Numbered from the stretch's first letter, positions 25,965-35,429 are shown. The stretch: 64,000 nucleotides of DNA from Paenalicyclobacillus ferrooxydans (GCF_001399675.1 NZ_LJCO01000011.1:124001-188000), one strand, 5' to 3'. The notes: generated by a model from the sequence alone, not told the origin. Made by a program: numbers and translations.

Positions 25965-26020
25965 GGCAATCATGGACGAGTATCAGATCCGTCCCATGTA
26001 TGATACAGCGAGGGGGCTTC

Positions 26021-27508
26021 ATGGTGCAGATTGGCCGCTTAATAGATGCGCTGCTTCGTTACCGCACCATCAACGATGCCGATGTTGATATCCGGTCGAT
26101 TACGTCTGACAGCCGCAAGGTACAACCGGGGAGCTTGTTTGTGGCGTTATCCGGTTACACTGTAGATGGACACGATTTTATTCAAGAGAGTGTCGAGCGG
26201 GGAGCGGTTGCCCTGCTCGTCGAGCGCGAAGCGAAGGATGTGAATGTGCCGCAGATTGTGGTTCCGGATAGTCACTTGGCTTCAGCCATTGTCGCGGACG
26301 TCTTTTACGGCCACCCGTCGAAGCGGATGCGCATGATAGGGGTAACTGGTACAAACGGGAAAACAACAGTCACGCATCTGATTGAACGCGTACTCGCAGA
26401 TGCAGGTAAATCCCCAGGCATCTGCGGCAGTCTCGGTGCCCGTTTTGCTGGCAAGTCAATTGAACTCGCGAACACGACGCCGTTTCCAGTCGATCTCCAG
26501 TCGATCTTGAACGATATGGTTCTGTCCGGCTGTACGCACGGCGTGATGGAGGTGTCTTCACACGCGCTCGAGCGGCGACAGACGGCCGGTACAGATTACC
26601 GCGTGGCGGTATTTACAAATCTGACGCAGGACCACCTGGACTTCCACGGTACGATGGAAGCATACCTGGCTGCGAAAGGAAAACTGTTTTCGCGGCTTGG
26701 CAACGGTTATGGCGACGACCGCTTGGGGATGAGCTATGGGGTGCTGAACGCCGATGACCCGGCGAGTACGTACCTTTCGCAACAGACCGTCTCTGAATGT
26801 GTCACCTACGGCATTCAGAACGAAGCAGACGTTCGCGCGGTTGACGTGCAAATCGGAGCAGACGGTCTTCGGTGCACGGTACATACTTGGCAGGGCACGG
26901 GACGTCTTGAAATGGCTCTGACCGGGCGCTTTAACGTATACAATGCGCTCGCTGCCATTTCAGTTGGGTTGATTGAGGGCATTTCTCTTGACTCGATCTT
27001 AGGCTCATTAAAGCGTATGCCTGGGGTACCCGGTCGCTTGGAAAGGGTCCCTGGTGATCAACCATTTACAGTCCTGGTCGACTACTCGCACACACCAGAC
27101 AGCCTTGAAAATGCACTTCAGACCATCCATGAGTTTGCAGAGGGCCGCGTCATTACTGTCGTCGGTTGCGGTGGAGACCGCGATAAAGGAAAGCGTCCCA
27201 TTATGGCGAGAATTGCCTGTGATCAGAGTGACCTAGCCATACTGACCAGTGACAACCCGAGAACTGAGGATCCAGAATCGATTCTGGATGATATGGAAGC
27301 CGGCGTTCGGGGAACGGCCTCCAATTATCGCCGAGTGCTCGACCGGGCGGTGGGGATTGAGAGTGCCGTCGCCGAAGCCAAACCGGGTGACATCATCCTG
27401 ATTGCCGGCAAGGGTCACGAAACCTACCAGATTATTGGAAGGACCAAGCATCATTTTGATGACCGCGAAGTGGCGAAAGCGGCGATCTTGAAACGGGTGG
27501 GCGGATGA
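26021..27508 (+). CDS. murE: UDP-MurNAc-L-Ala-D-Glu: meso-diaminopimelate ligase MurE
   Basis: MurE adds the third amino acid of the peptidoglycan stem. The 495-residue Mur ligase shows the ATP loop T-G-T-N-G-K-T-T-V and D-N-P-R-T-E-D-P. The D-N-P-R tetrad is the signature of meso-diaminopimelate rather than lysine addition, so the cell wall is predicted to be of the DAP type. ATG 26021 follows AGGGGG; an in-frame ATG at 26000 lacks a better SD. Confidence 0.95.
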   Translation: MVQIGRLIDALLRYRTINDADVDIRSITSDSRKVQPGSLFVALSGYTVDGHDFIQESVERGAVALLVEREAKDVNVPQIVVPDSHLASAIVADVFYGHPSKRMRMIGVTGTNGKTTVTHLIERVLADAGKSPGICGSLGARFAGKSIELANTTPFPVDLQSILNDMVLSGCTHGVMEVSSHALERRQTAGTDYRVAVFTNLTQDHLDFHGTMEAYLAAKGKLFSRLGNGYGDDRLGMSYGVLNADDPASTYLSQQTVSECVTYGIQNEADVRAVDVQIGADGLRCTVHTWQGTGRLEMALTGRFNVYNALAAISVGLIEGISLDSILGSLKRMPGVPGRLERVPGDQPFTVLVDYSHTPDSLENALQTIHEFAEGRVITVVGCGGDRDKGKRPIMARIACDQSDLAILTSDNPRTEDPESILDDMEAGVRGTASNYRRVLDRAVGIESAVAEAKPGDIILIAGKGHETYQIIGRTKHHFDDREVAKAAILKRVGG

Positions 27509-27538
27509 CCACTGATTGGGTGAGAGGGGACTAAAGTT

Positions 27539-28510
27539 ATGGATTTGCAGGCATTACTCCTGACCGCTGGGGGATCGCTGATTGTGGCTTTGCTGCTTGG
27601 CCCGATTCTGATTCCTGTCTTGCACAGGATGAAGTTTGGACAGCGCATCAGGGAGGAGGGTCCGAAACATCATCAGGTGAAGGCCGGCACGCCGACGATG
27701 GGCGGCATCATTATTCTGCTGGCCCTATTGGTATCGACACTTAAGTTTGCGCTCGAAAGTGTCGACGTCATTATCCTTTTGATTGCAACTTTTGGGTTCG
27801 GCTTGATTGGTTTCGCTGATGATTTCATCAAGGTCGTCAAGAAACGCAACCTTGGTCTCCGTGCAAAACAGAAGTTGTTTTGGCAGGCCATTGTGACGGT
27901 TGTCCTGTTTCTCTTACTGCGCTGGCATTTTGACGCTACGGGTCAGTCGTTTGACGTCGCAGTGCCGTTCACCCATCTGGTGGTTCCACTCGGGGCCTTG
28001 TACATTTTATTCCTGATGGTGGTATTACTCGGGTCGACCAACGCCGTCAACCTGACGGATGGTTTGGATGGGCTTTTGTCTGGTACAGCCTCGATTATTT
28101 TTGCAGCGTACGCATTTTACGCGTATCGTCATACTGAGTACGATGTAGCGATTTTCTGTGCCGCCATGGTCGGGGCCCTGCTTGGCTTTTTGTACTACAA
28201 CCGGCATCCGGCAAAGGTATTTATGGGCGACACCGGATCGCTCGCAATTGGAGGTGCTTTAGCCCTTGTCGGGGTTTTGACGCACAGTGAACTCGGACTC
28301 ATTCTGTTTGGTTTTGTCTATGTTGTCGAAGCACTTTCAGTCATCATTCAGGTCTTTTCGTTCCAGGTGTTTGGGCGGAGAGTATTTAAGATGAGCCCGA
28401 TTCACCACCACTTTGAACTGTCCGGGTGGTCAGAGTGGGAGGTTGTCCTATTTTTCTGGCTGGCCGCCTTTTTGACCTCATTTGGTACGCTGCTTCTGTT
28501 TTCCCGGTAA
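27539..28510 (+). CDS. mraY: Phospho-MurNAc-pentapeptide transferase MraY
   Basis: MraY transfers phospho-MurNAc-pentapeptide to undecaprenyl phosphate, forming lipid I in the membrane. The 323-residue, roughly ten-span protein carries G-F-A-D-D-F-I-K, N-A-V-N-L-T-D-G-L-D-G-L and the cytoplasmic H-H-H loop (P-I-H-H-H-F-E-L-S-G-W). Length matches the family. Translation begins at ATG 27539, 30 nt after murE. Confidence 0.97.
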   Translation: MDLQALLLTAGGSLIVALLLGPILIPVLHRMKFGQRIREEGPKHHQVKAGTPTMGGIIILLALLVSTLKFALESVDVIILLIATFGFGLIGFADDFIKVVKKRNLGLRAKQKLFWQAIVTVVLFLLLRWHFDATGQSFDVAVPFTHLVVPLGALYILFLMVVLLGSTNAVNLTDGLDGLLSGTASIIFAAYAFYAYRHTEYDVAIFCAAMVGALLGFLYYNRHPAKVFMGDTGSLAIGGALALVGVLTHSELGLILFGFVYVVEALSVIIQVFSFQVFGRRVFKMSPIHHHFELSGWSEWEVVLFFWLAAFLTSFGTLLLFSR

Positions 28511-28567
28511 ATTTGGCAGCGGAGGTTCGCGAGTGTCGATGGGCGAAAGCACAATGGAGGATTCATG

Positions 28568-29932
28568 ATGTTTGACAAAACGACCAACACAGTAATCGTG
28601 ATGGGGTTGGCGAGAAGCGGCCTGGCGGCAGCTAGGCTCCTTTGCCAACGTGGATATGATGTCATTGTAAACGATCAAAAACAGCCTGACCCAAACAACG
28701 CCGAGGTGTCTTCACTTAAGGACCTCGGCGCTCGGTTTGTCTTCGGCGGTCATCCGCTTGAATTGCTCGAACAGCCAATCAAGTTTATTGTCAAAAATCC
28801 AGGGATTCCCTATCGAGTGCCGTTTGTGGCCGCAGCGATGGAGCAAGGCATTCCGATTTACACGGAGATTGAAGTGGCGTCTTGGTACGCACAGGGCCAG
28901 ATAACGGCGATCACCGGATCGAACGGTAAGACCACGACCACAACACTCGTCGGGGAAATTCTTGCCGCCGCAGAACTTAATCCGTTGGTGGCTGGAAATA
29001 TTGGAACGGCATTTTCGGCGGTAGCTGATGAGACTGTGCCGTCCCAGCCGGTTGTACTTGAGGTGTCGAGTTTTCAACTCCTTGGCACCGAGCGCTTTCA
29101 TCCGCACGTGGCAGCCATTCTAAACCTGTTTCCCGCTCACCTCGATTATCACGGAGACTTCGATGCGTACTTCGACGCCAAATGGAAGATTTTTGCCAAT
29201 CTCGATCAGGGCGATTACGCCGTGCTGAACTTCAATGACGATCGACTTCGCAAGCGTGCAGGGGAAGTGCAAGCACCGATATTTTGGTTTTCGACCGGAC
29301 CGCTGCCGGATAGCTTGGAGGGCGTGTATGTAGAGAGAGATGTCATCATGGTGCGCATGAGTGGAAACTCCATTCCTGTCATGCCTGTGTCGGATGTGGC
29401 TCTGCCCGGTTCGCACAACCTGCAAAATGCACTTGCCGCAACGGCTGTCGCGTGGCTTGTGGGCGCGAGAGAATCTGCCGTACGACAGGTCCTCACAAGT
29501 TTTCGCGGGGTTGAGCACCGGCTCGAATTCGTTGAGACAAAGGGCGGGGTCCTGTACTATAACGATTCCAAGTCGACGAATCCCACGGCAGCCCTGCAAG
29601 CGCTCAGGTCTTTCTCACAACCAATTGTTTGGATTGCCGGTGGTCTCGACCGGCGGGATGATTACAGCGTCCTCGATGACGTTGTGAAAGCCCGCGTCAA
29701 AACGGCTGTGCTGTACGGCCAAACAGCGGCAGACCTGGTGGAATTTTGTCGCGGCTGTGATGTGGAACAAGTGGTGCGAGTCGACAACCTTGACGATGCT
29801 GTGCGAACAGCGGCGAATGCTGCCGTCGAAGGAGATGTCGTCCTGCTCTCGCCGGCCTGTGCAAGTTGGGACATGTTTACCTCGTTCGAAGAACGTGGAC
29901 GAATGTTCAAGGAGGTTGTGCATAGACTGTAG
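28568..29932 (+). CDS. murD: UDP-N-acetylmuramoylalanine: D-glutamate ligase MurD
   Basis: MurD adds D-Glu to UDP-MurNAc-L-Ala. The 454-residue cytosolic Mur ligase has the N-terminal nucleotide-binding G-L-A-R-S-G-L-A-A, the ATP loop T-G-S-N-G-K-T-T-T, H-L-D-Y-H-G, and the C-terminal D-S-K-S-T-N-P. ATG 28568 is preferred to ATG 28565 because TGGAGG (28555-28560) is then 7 nt away rather than 4. Confidence 0.96.
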   Translation: MFDKTTNTVIVMGLARSGLAAARLLCQRGYDVIVNDQKQPDPNNAEVSSLKDLGARFVFGGHPLELLEQPIKFIVKNPGIPYRVPFVAAAMEQGIPIYTEIEVASWYAQGQITAITGSNGKTTTTTLVGEILAAAELNPLVAGNIGTAFSAVADETVPSQPVVLEVSSFQLLGTERFHPHVAAILNLFPAHLDYHGDFDAYFDAKWKIFANLDQGDYAVLNFNDDRLRKRAGEVQAPIFWFSTGPLPDSLEGVYVERDVIMVRMSGNSIPVMPVSDVALPGSHNLQNALAATAVAWLVGARESAVRQVLTSFRGVEHRLEFVETKGGVLYYNDSKSTNPTAALQALRSFSQPIVWIAGGLDRRDDYSVLDDVVKARVKTAVLYGQTAADLVEFCRGCDVEQVVRVDNLDDAVRTAANAAVEGDVVLLSPACASWDMFTSFEERGRMFKEVVHRL

Positions 29933-29995
29933 CGTCGACGTGTGGACAGCCCCTCGCGGACCGTCCGCCGGCTCGAAAAGGAGGTGGCGCTCGCA

Positions 29996-31105
29996 GTGTT
30001 TGACCGGCAGATCCGGTTTGACTGGGTGATCGTTCTCGTCACGCTGGTTCTTTTGGCTATTGGACTGATGATGGTGCACAGTGCGAGTTCCGTGTTATCG
30101 GAGCAGAAGTTTAACGATCCGTTTTACTACGCCAAACGGCAGCTTATGTGGGCCGTTCTCGGGATCGTGGCGATGATCCTTGCTGCGAACTACGATTATC
30201 ACAAACTGCGGACACTGGCACCTAAGTTGATGATCGCGGGGTTTCTGGCACTCGTCCTCGTGCTTATCCCGGGCGTAGGGTCAAACCGCGGCGGCTCGCA
30301 GGCTTGGCTTGGCATTGGATCATTCGGGATTCAGCCTTCCGAGTTCGCGAAACTCGCCTTGATTGTATTTCTCGCCCATTATCTAGCCGATGCAAAGGAC
30401 AAAATGGATTCGTTTTGGAAAGGCTTCGTCCCGCCGTTGTCGATGGCCCTTGTCGCTGTCCTGCTGATTATGCTCGAACCAGACCTGGGCCAAAGTGTCG
30501 TCATTATGGGGACAACCATCATTCTCTTGTTCGCCGCAGGTGCCAGGTGGCGGCATTTGTCAAGTCTGTTTGGAGCAGGGTTAGTGGCGTTTGCGGGACT
30601 CGTCGCTGTAGCTCCGTATCGCATGGACCGGATTGTCGCGTTCCTCGACCCGTGGAAGTATCCGCTTGACGAGGGTTATCAGATTATCCAGTCCTTGTAC
30701 GCCCTTGGCTCCGGAGGACTCATCGGTCTCGGGCTCGGACACAGTCAACAGAAGTTTCTTTATCTGCCTGAACCGCAGACCGATTTTGTTTTCTCCATTC
30801 TTGGTGAAGAACTCGGGTTTCTCGGCGGCGCAACAGTTCTCGCGCTGTTTGCGGTCTTGGTGTGGCGAGGCTTCCGATGTGCGATGTTTGCCCGCGATGA
30901 GTTTGGATCATTGCTTGCTGCAGGCATCACGGGAATGATTGCGGTGCAAGTGCTGATTAACGTGGGAGTCGTGACCGGGTCCATTCCGGCGACGGGGATT
31001 ACGCTTCCGTTCATCAGTTTCGGCGGATCGTCCCTCACCTTGATGCTGACGGGTGTGGGGATCCTCCTTAACATCTCTCGCCAATCCGTATACGCGGTCG
31101 CTTGA
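29996..31105 (+). CDS. spoVE: SEDS-family peptidoglycan polymerase SpoVE/FtsW
   Basis: SEDS proteins polymerise glycan strands together with a class B PBP. The 369-residue, ten-span protein has G-S-N-R-G-G-S-Q-A-W, Q-P-S-E-F-A-K and the G-Y-Q-I-I-Q-S segment. Its length and its location after murD match B. subtilis SpoVE, the SpoVD partner, but FtsW and SpoVE cannot be reliably separated by eye. GTG 29996 is preceded by AAGGAGG at 11 nt. A strong terminator follows at once. Confidence 0.9.
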   Translation: MFDRQIRFDWVIVLVTLVLLAIGLMMVHSASSVLSEQKFNDPFYYAKRQLMWAVLGIVAMILAANYDYHKLRTLAPKLMIAGFLALVLVLIPGVGSNRGGSQAWLGIGSFGIQPSEFAKLALIVFLAHYLADAKDKMDSFWKGFVPPLSMALVAVLLIMLEPDLGQSVVIMGTTIILLFAAGARWRHLSSLFGAGLVAFAGLVAVAPYRMDRIVAFLDPWKYPLDEGYQIIQSLYALGSGGLIGLGLGHSQQKFLYLPEPQTDFVFSILGEELGFLGGATVLALFAVLVWRGFRCAMFARDEFGSLLAAGITGMIAVQVLINVGVVTGSIPATGITLPFISFGGSSLTLMLTGVGILLNISRQSVYAVA

Positions 31106-31110
31106 ACAGG

Positions 31111-31142
31111 GGCCCTCTGCTATCATGAGGCAGCAGAGGGCC
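31111..31142 (+). terminator. Intrinsic terminator within the dcw cluster, after spoVE
   Basis: GGCCCTCTGCT (31111-31121) pairs over 11 bp with AGCAGAGGGCC (31132-31142). A short T-rich tail TCTTTGTG follows. It divides the cluster into mraZ-spoVE and murA-sbp; the next 230 bp presumably hold a promoter for murA, which I could not identify. Confidence 0.85.
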
Positions 31143-31377
31143 TCTTTGTGTCGGCCGATGACCTATGAATCGCGGGTCAGGGCAGATAAGGCGTCCGGTA
31201 CTCACCGTTTAGGCCGCAAAGCCATATGCTGACGTACGGACCTGGGCATGTGAACGGAACATTCCTTCTGTGTAATGACATCAAGTCCAGGAACCCGAAT
31301 TTACCAGGATACGTAATTTAGGCTTGAAACTGAGGTCAGCGCATTACCAAACAGGCTGCCTCAGGGAGGTGACGGGT

Positions 31378-32628
31378 GTGGAAGCCTTTGAGGTAACAGG
31401 TGGTCGTCCGCTGCACGGGACAACCATGATTTACGGTGCCAAGAATGCGGCTTTGCCGATCTTGGCAGCGACCGTTATGGCCGAGGATGTTTGCGTCATT
31501 GAAGGGGTTCCGCGACTGCAAGATGTTCGCGTGATGGTAGAAATCCTCCGGACGCTCGGCGCAACTGTGGACTGGCAAGAAGACCGCTTAGTCATTGATC
31601 CAAGCCATATCCACAGCACAGACGTGCCATCTGATTTGATGCGTCAGATGAGGTCCTCCATTTTTCTGATGGGTCCGTTGTTGGCTCGCTTCGGTGAGGT
31701 TCGCGTATCACGCCCGGGCGGATGCGTGATTGGACAGCGCCCGATTGACTACCATTTGCGCGGGATGAAAGAACTGGGTGCAAAGGTAGAGGAAGCCCAC
31801 GGATATGTGCGGTGCTCTGCGAACCGTCTCTATGGTGGACACATCAGCCTCGATTTTCCGAGCGTCGGTGCAACCGAAAATTTGATGATGGCTGCTGCAT
31901 ATGCGGATGGCACGACGGTCTTGGAAAACGTGGCTCGGGAACCCGAGATTGTCGATTTAGCTGTGTTTTTGCAGAAATGCGGTGCGAAGATTGAAGGGGC
32001 AGGCGAAGACCGGATCGTCATTACCGGGGTACACCATCTCGGCGGCGCCACTCACCGCATTATCCCGGACCGTATTGTTGCGGGAACCATTATGATTGCA
32101 GCCGCAGCGACAGAAGGGGATGTGACGCTGGAAGGTGTCGTTCCGTCTCATCTCGGAGCAACCATTTTAAAACTCAGAGAAACTGGCGTGCAGGTCACCA
32201 TCGACCGTGATATAATTCGGGTGAACTCTATGTCCCCTCGTCGCGCTGTCGACATTCGGACAGCGCCGTTTCCTGGCTTCCCTACTGATTTACAGGCCCC
32301 GGCTATGGCCCTGTTGACGACCGTAAACGGCACCAGCGTTATCCGCGAGAGCGTCTTTGAGGCGCGGTTTAAGCACGTGAATGAGCTGGCGCGCATGGGT
32401 GCGGACATCGGAGTCGACCTTCAAACCGCAGTTATCCGAGGCGTGAATCGCTTGACTGGAGCTGATGTCGAAGCGAGTGACCTGCGGGGTGGTGCGGCTC
32501 TCGTGGTTGCCGGATTGATGGCTGAAGGTAAGACCCGAATTGAAGGTTTGCATCACATTGACCGTGGCTATCAGCAGCTGGAAACCATGCTTCGCGACCT
32601 CGGTGCGGACATCGTGCGAATTGACTGA
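31378..32628 (+). CDS. murA: UDP-N-acetylglucosamine 1-carboxyvinyltransferase MurA
   Basis: MurA transfers enolpyruvate to UDP-GlcNAc, the first committed step of peptidoglycan synthesis. The 416-residue protein has G-A-K-N-A (Lys22-Asn23) and the active-site loop R-P-G-G-C-V-I-G-Q-R-P-I-D with Cys116. That cysteine is the residue fosfomycin alkylates, so intrinsic resistance through Asp substitution is not expected. GTG 31378 follows AGGGAGG by 8 nt. In B. subtilis this position holds murG and murB and murA lies elsewhere. Confidence 0.96.
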   Translation: MEAFEVTGGRPLHGTTMIYGAKNAALPILAATVMAEDVCVIEGVPRLQDVRVMVEILRTLGATVDWQEDRLVIDPSHIHSTDVPSDLMRQMRSSIFLMGPLLARFGEVRVSRPGGCVIGQRPIDYHLRGMKELGAKVEEAHGYVRCSANRLYGGHISLDFPSVGATENLMMAAAYADGTTVLENVAREPEIVDLAVFLQKCGAKIEGAGEDRIVITGVHHLGGATHRIIPDRIVAGTIMIAAAATEGDVTLEGVVPSHLGATILKLRETGVQVTIDRDIIRVNSMSPRRAVDIRTAPFPGFPTDLQAPAMALLTTVNGTSVIRESVFEARFKHVNELARMGADIGVDLQTAVIRGVNRLTGADVEASDLRGGAALVVAGLMAEGKTRIEGLHHIDRGYQQLETMLRDLGADIVRID

Positions 32629-32693
32629 CCTGTGGCAACCCTGGCAGGAGCAATGGCTCTTGCCAATTTGCCGGACTCTGGAGGGACAAGCCT

Positions 32694-33479
32694 GTGCCGA
32701 CTTCGGCTGTACATAAGAATCAGTCACGAAAAGACAGAAAGAACAAGGCATGGACACGGAGAATTGTGTTCGCCTTTTTTATATTTATCGGTTTGATAGT
32801 TCTGCTGGAATCACCGCTCACCCGGATTCGCCATGTGTTTGTCAGAGGTAACGCGCTGCCTGCGGCTATGCTCATCAAGGACAGCGGACTGAAAAACGGG
32901 ATGAGTTTATGGCAAGTGAACGCTGGTTCGGTGGCACATCGGATTATCGCGCGTGAACCACTCGTTCAACATGTCAATGTACACACGAATTACATGTCGG
33001 GTACAGTGACGCTCAGTGTCTCGCAAAAGCAGGAAGTGGCTGTCTTTCAGCAGGGGAACCAGTATTACAGTCTGCTGGACGATGGGACCGTCTATCAAAA
33101 AGTCCAAGCAGGTGCCCCCATCACCGTTCCGATTGTTTCATCGAGTGAGGCCAGCATCAACGTCAAGCCTGGAATTGTCTCAAATATCCCCGGCATTGTG
33201 TCGTTGTGCGGGCAGCTCGGTCAAACGTCGTCGTCAAATCTTGCCGATATTTCGCAGATTGTGTTGAACCAATACGGTGATGCAGCCATCTATTTGGACA
33301 ACGGTTTTGTGGTTCAGACGCAGTCAGACCAAGTGTCGTCAACATTGGGCAGCGTAAACTCGGTGATTGCCTACTTTGTGAAGCTCGGGTATGGCCCGGG
33401 GATGATTGATATGACTGGGCAACCGCCGTATCGGTACACGCCCTTCCGACCGTCAACAACGACGAAGAAAGGAAACTGA
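32694..33479 (+). CDS. divIB: Cell division protein DivIB/FtsQ
   Basis: The 261-residue bitopic protein has a basic cytoplasmic start (residues 1-23), one span (about 24-42) and an extracytoplasmic POTRA domain beginning I-R-H-V-F-V-R-G-N-A-L. It stabilises FtsL-DivIC and regulates septal PBP activity. The GTG start at 32694 follows GGAGGG. It begins 65 nt after murA and ends 2 nt before the first DUF881 gene. Confidence 0.9.
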   Translation: MPTSAVHKNQSRKDRKNKAWTRRIVFAFFIFIGLIVLLESPLTRIRHVFVRGNALPAAMLIKDSGLKNGMSLWQVNAGSVAHRIIAREPLVQHVNVHTNYMSGTVTLSVSQKQEVAVFQQGNQYYSLLDDGTVYQKVQAGAPITVPIVSSSEASINVKPGIVSNIPGIVSLCGQLGQTSSSNLADISQIVLNQYGDAAIYLDNGFVVQTQSDQVSSTLGSVNSVIAYFVKLGYGPGMIDMTGQPPYRYTPFRPSTTTKKGN

Positions 33480-33481
33480 AC

Positions 33482-34192
33482 ATGCGGACGAGAACCAAAT
33501 TGGCACTATCGCTCTCTGTGGTGTCGCTGGTATTGGGCTTTATGGTCGCAGTGCAATACAAACAACAGGCACATACGACGTCCTTCTCGTTTTTCTCTGG
33601 CGACCCGCAGCAAAAGCAACTGATGGCTGAACTGACTGCTCTGAAACAGTCTAACTCAAATGCAGAGGCCGAGCTCGCTGCTCTGACGGGACAAATTTCC
33701 ACCTATGAGCAGCAATCCACTGGAGGCAATGCAGCCCTTCAGACGTTGCAGCAAAAGTTGCAAGACGAACGGATCTTGGCAGGGGTCAGCCCTGTCGCCG
33801 GACCTGGTGTCAGCGTGACACTGATGGACGGTGTGGCAACCGGAAACAACGTTGAACAGGTGCTGACGCATGACTGGGATATTCGCAGTGTGATCAACGA
33901 ATTGTTTACCGCCGGAGCGGAAGCTGTCTCCATCAATGGTTACCGTGTCGTTGCAACATCTGGTATTTTTTGCACAGGACCGGTTGTCGAAATCAATGAC
34001 CACCGGATTGGCGCTCCGTTCACAATTTATGCGATTGGCGATCCGCAGGCTTTAAAATCAGCCTTAACCATCCAAGGAGGCATTCTGGACAGTCTGCGGC
34101 AACGTGGAGTTAACGCTTCGGAACCTCAGGAGATGCAAACGATATCGATGCCAGCCTATACCGGAACGATTATGGCAGGGCCTTCACAGTGA
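33482..34192 (+). CDS. ylxW: DUF881 protein, YlxW-like
   Basis: The 236-residue protein has one N-terminal span (about 7-24), a coiled-coil region (about 45-95) and a C-terminal DUF881 domain with G-P-G-V-S-V-T-L, I-N-E-L-F-T-A-G-A-E-A-V-S-I-N-G-Y-R-V. Function in the family is not established; genes of this type sit with divIB and ftsAZ in many sporeformers. It is 2 nt after divIB and is followed by a paralogue. Confidence 0.85.
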   Translation: MRTRTKLALSLSVVSLVLGFMVAVQYKQQAHTTSFSFFSGDPQQKQLMAELTALKQSNSNAEAELAALTGQISTYEQQSTGGNAALQTLQQKLQDERILAGVSPVAGPGVSVTLMDGVATGNNVEQVLTHDWDIRSVINELFTAGAEAVSINGYRVVATSGIFCTGPVVEINDHRIGAPFTIYAIGDPQALKSALTIQGGILDSLRQRGVNASEPQEMQTISMPAYTGTIMAGPSQ

Positions 34193-34223
34193 AACACAAA
34201 CCACGGGGAAGGGGCGGAGTTCC

Positions 34224-34958
34224 GTGAAGAGAACCACGTTTATGTGGTCGCTCACTGGTATTACGACATTGGTGGGATTCCTTGTGACCGTGCAGTTGAC
34301 GTCAAGACCTCCATCAACTGCGTCTGGTTTATCGAGTTACATCGACTTGCGGACGCAAGTATCCGAGCTGAACCAGGAGCACCAGCTGCTTGAACAGCAG
34401 ATTGCGAAGGCCAACAGCCAGGTCTCTGAGTACCGGGCGGCTGCCGGACATGGGACAGATATGATGCAGGCTCTTGAACAAGATGCAACAACCGTCGCGA
34501 AGGAGGCGGGACTCACACCCGTCAGCGGCCCCGGGATTACGATTCAAATTCAATACGATCCCAACCTGCCGTTTGACGAACAAACTGCAGGGCTGTTTGA
34601 CCAGATATCCGATCAGGAAATTGGACTGATTGTAAACGACTTATTCGCCAACGGAGCATCGGCCATCAGTATCAATGGACAGCGACTGGTGACTACGTCT
34701 TCGATCCGCTTGGTATCGGGCCTCAGCGGTAATGGTACATTGCAAGTGAATACCGTGCCTGTCACAAGTCCCTATATCATCACGGCAGTCGGTGATATCA
34801 ACCGAATGCAGGCTATCCTGACGCTGAACAACACAGTTCAGGAGTTGAACATCATGCAAGAGCAGTGTTTGATTACGCCACATCCAAGCCCAAAAGGCGT
34901 TACGGTTCCGGGGTATCAGGGACCTTTGCCAGGCAGTTTTGCAAAGGAGGTGCACTAG
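34224..34958 (+). CDS. ylxX: DUF881 protein, second paralogue, YlxX-like
   Basis: The 244-residue paralogue has the same plan as its upstream neighbour: N-terminal span (about 5-23), coiled coil (about 35-75), DUF881 domain with G-P-G-I-T-I-Q-I and V-N-D-L-F-A-N-G-A-S-A-I-S-I-N-G-Q-R. GTG 34224 is preceded by GGAG. It stops 2 nt before the sbp start. The two probably arose by tandem duplication; a membrane-linked role near the divisome is inferred from location only. Confidence 0.85.
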   Translation: MKRTTFMWSLTGITTLVGFLVTVQLTSRPPSTASGLSSYIDLRTQVSELNQEHQLLEQQIAKANSQVSEYRAAAGHGTDMMQALEQDATTVAKEAGLTPVSGPGITIQIQYDPNLPFDEQTAGLFDQISDQEIGLIVNDLFANGASAISINGQRLVTTSSIRLVSGLSGNGTLQVNTVPVTSPYIITAVGDINRMQAILTLNNTVQELNIMQEQCLITPHPSPKGVTVPGYQGPLPGSFAKEVH

Positions 34959-34960
34959 TT

Positions 34961-35320
34961 TTGATTTGGTTGCCTGTACTTGGGCTCGTTGTGGGCGTAG
35001 CCATCGGGTTTGTTGCAAATGTGACTATCCCAATTATGTACTCGAGTTATCTCTCGATTGCCATTCTGGCTGCGCTGGATACTGTGTTCGGCGGCATCCG
35101 AGCAAGTCTTGACAAGACATTCGACTCAGCCGTGTTTCTCTCCGGGTTCTTCTTTAACACGCTGATCGCTGCGTTGCTTGCGTACATCGGCAATCAACTG
35201 GGTGTTGATCTTTATCTTGCAGCCGTTGTCGCTTTTGGCGTCCGTCTGTTCCAGAACATCGCCGTGATTCGGCGCGTGGCGTTCGACAGGGCAGGCAAGC
35301 GAAGACTCAAAGGCAACTGA
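34961..35320 (+). CDS. sbp: Small basic protein Sbp (DUF1290)
   Basis: The 119-residue hydrophobic protein, with about four predicted spans and a basic tail (F-D-R-A-G-K-R-R-L-K-G-N), matches DUF1290, called small basic protein in B. subtilis, encoded just before ftsA. Function unknown. TTG 34961 follows AAAGGAGG at 10 nt. A weak hairpin with a T-run near 35328-35347 could end the transcript. Confidence 0.9.
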   Translation: MIWLPVLGLVVGVAIGFVANVTIPIMYSSYLSIAILAALDTVFGGIRASLDKTFDSAVFLSGFFFNTLIAALLAYIGNQLGVDLYLAAVVAFGVRLFQNIAVIRRVAFDRAGKRRLKGN

Positions 35321-35400
35321 CATCTAATCCAGATGTTGGATGGTTTTTGTTGGTGTGTACCCGTGAGGTTGAATTACGTCGAAAAAAATTTGTTTAAAAA

Positions 35401-35429
35401 AGAGGATTGTCGTTTGGCTTGTGGAAATA
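35401..35429 (+). promoter_or_regulatory. Sigma-H-like promoter upstream of ftsA
   Basis: AGAGGATTG (35401-35409), an 11-bp spacer and GTGGAAATA (35421-35429) match the sigma-H consensus RNAGGAWWW-N11/12-RNNGAATWW at all but one position in each element. B. subtilis ftsAZ has a sigma-H promoter that boosts FtsZ at the onset of sporulation, so the site is in the expected place. Confidence 0.65.

Noticed and set aside
34104-34223. N-terminal extension of the second DUF881 protein
   Set aside because: It overlaps the first DUF881 gene and lacks an SD; GTG 34224 is followed at once by the expected membrane span.
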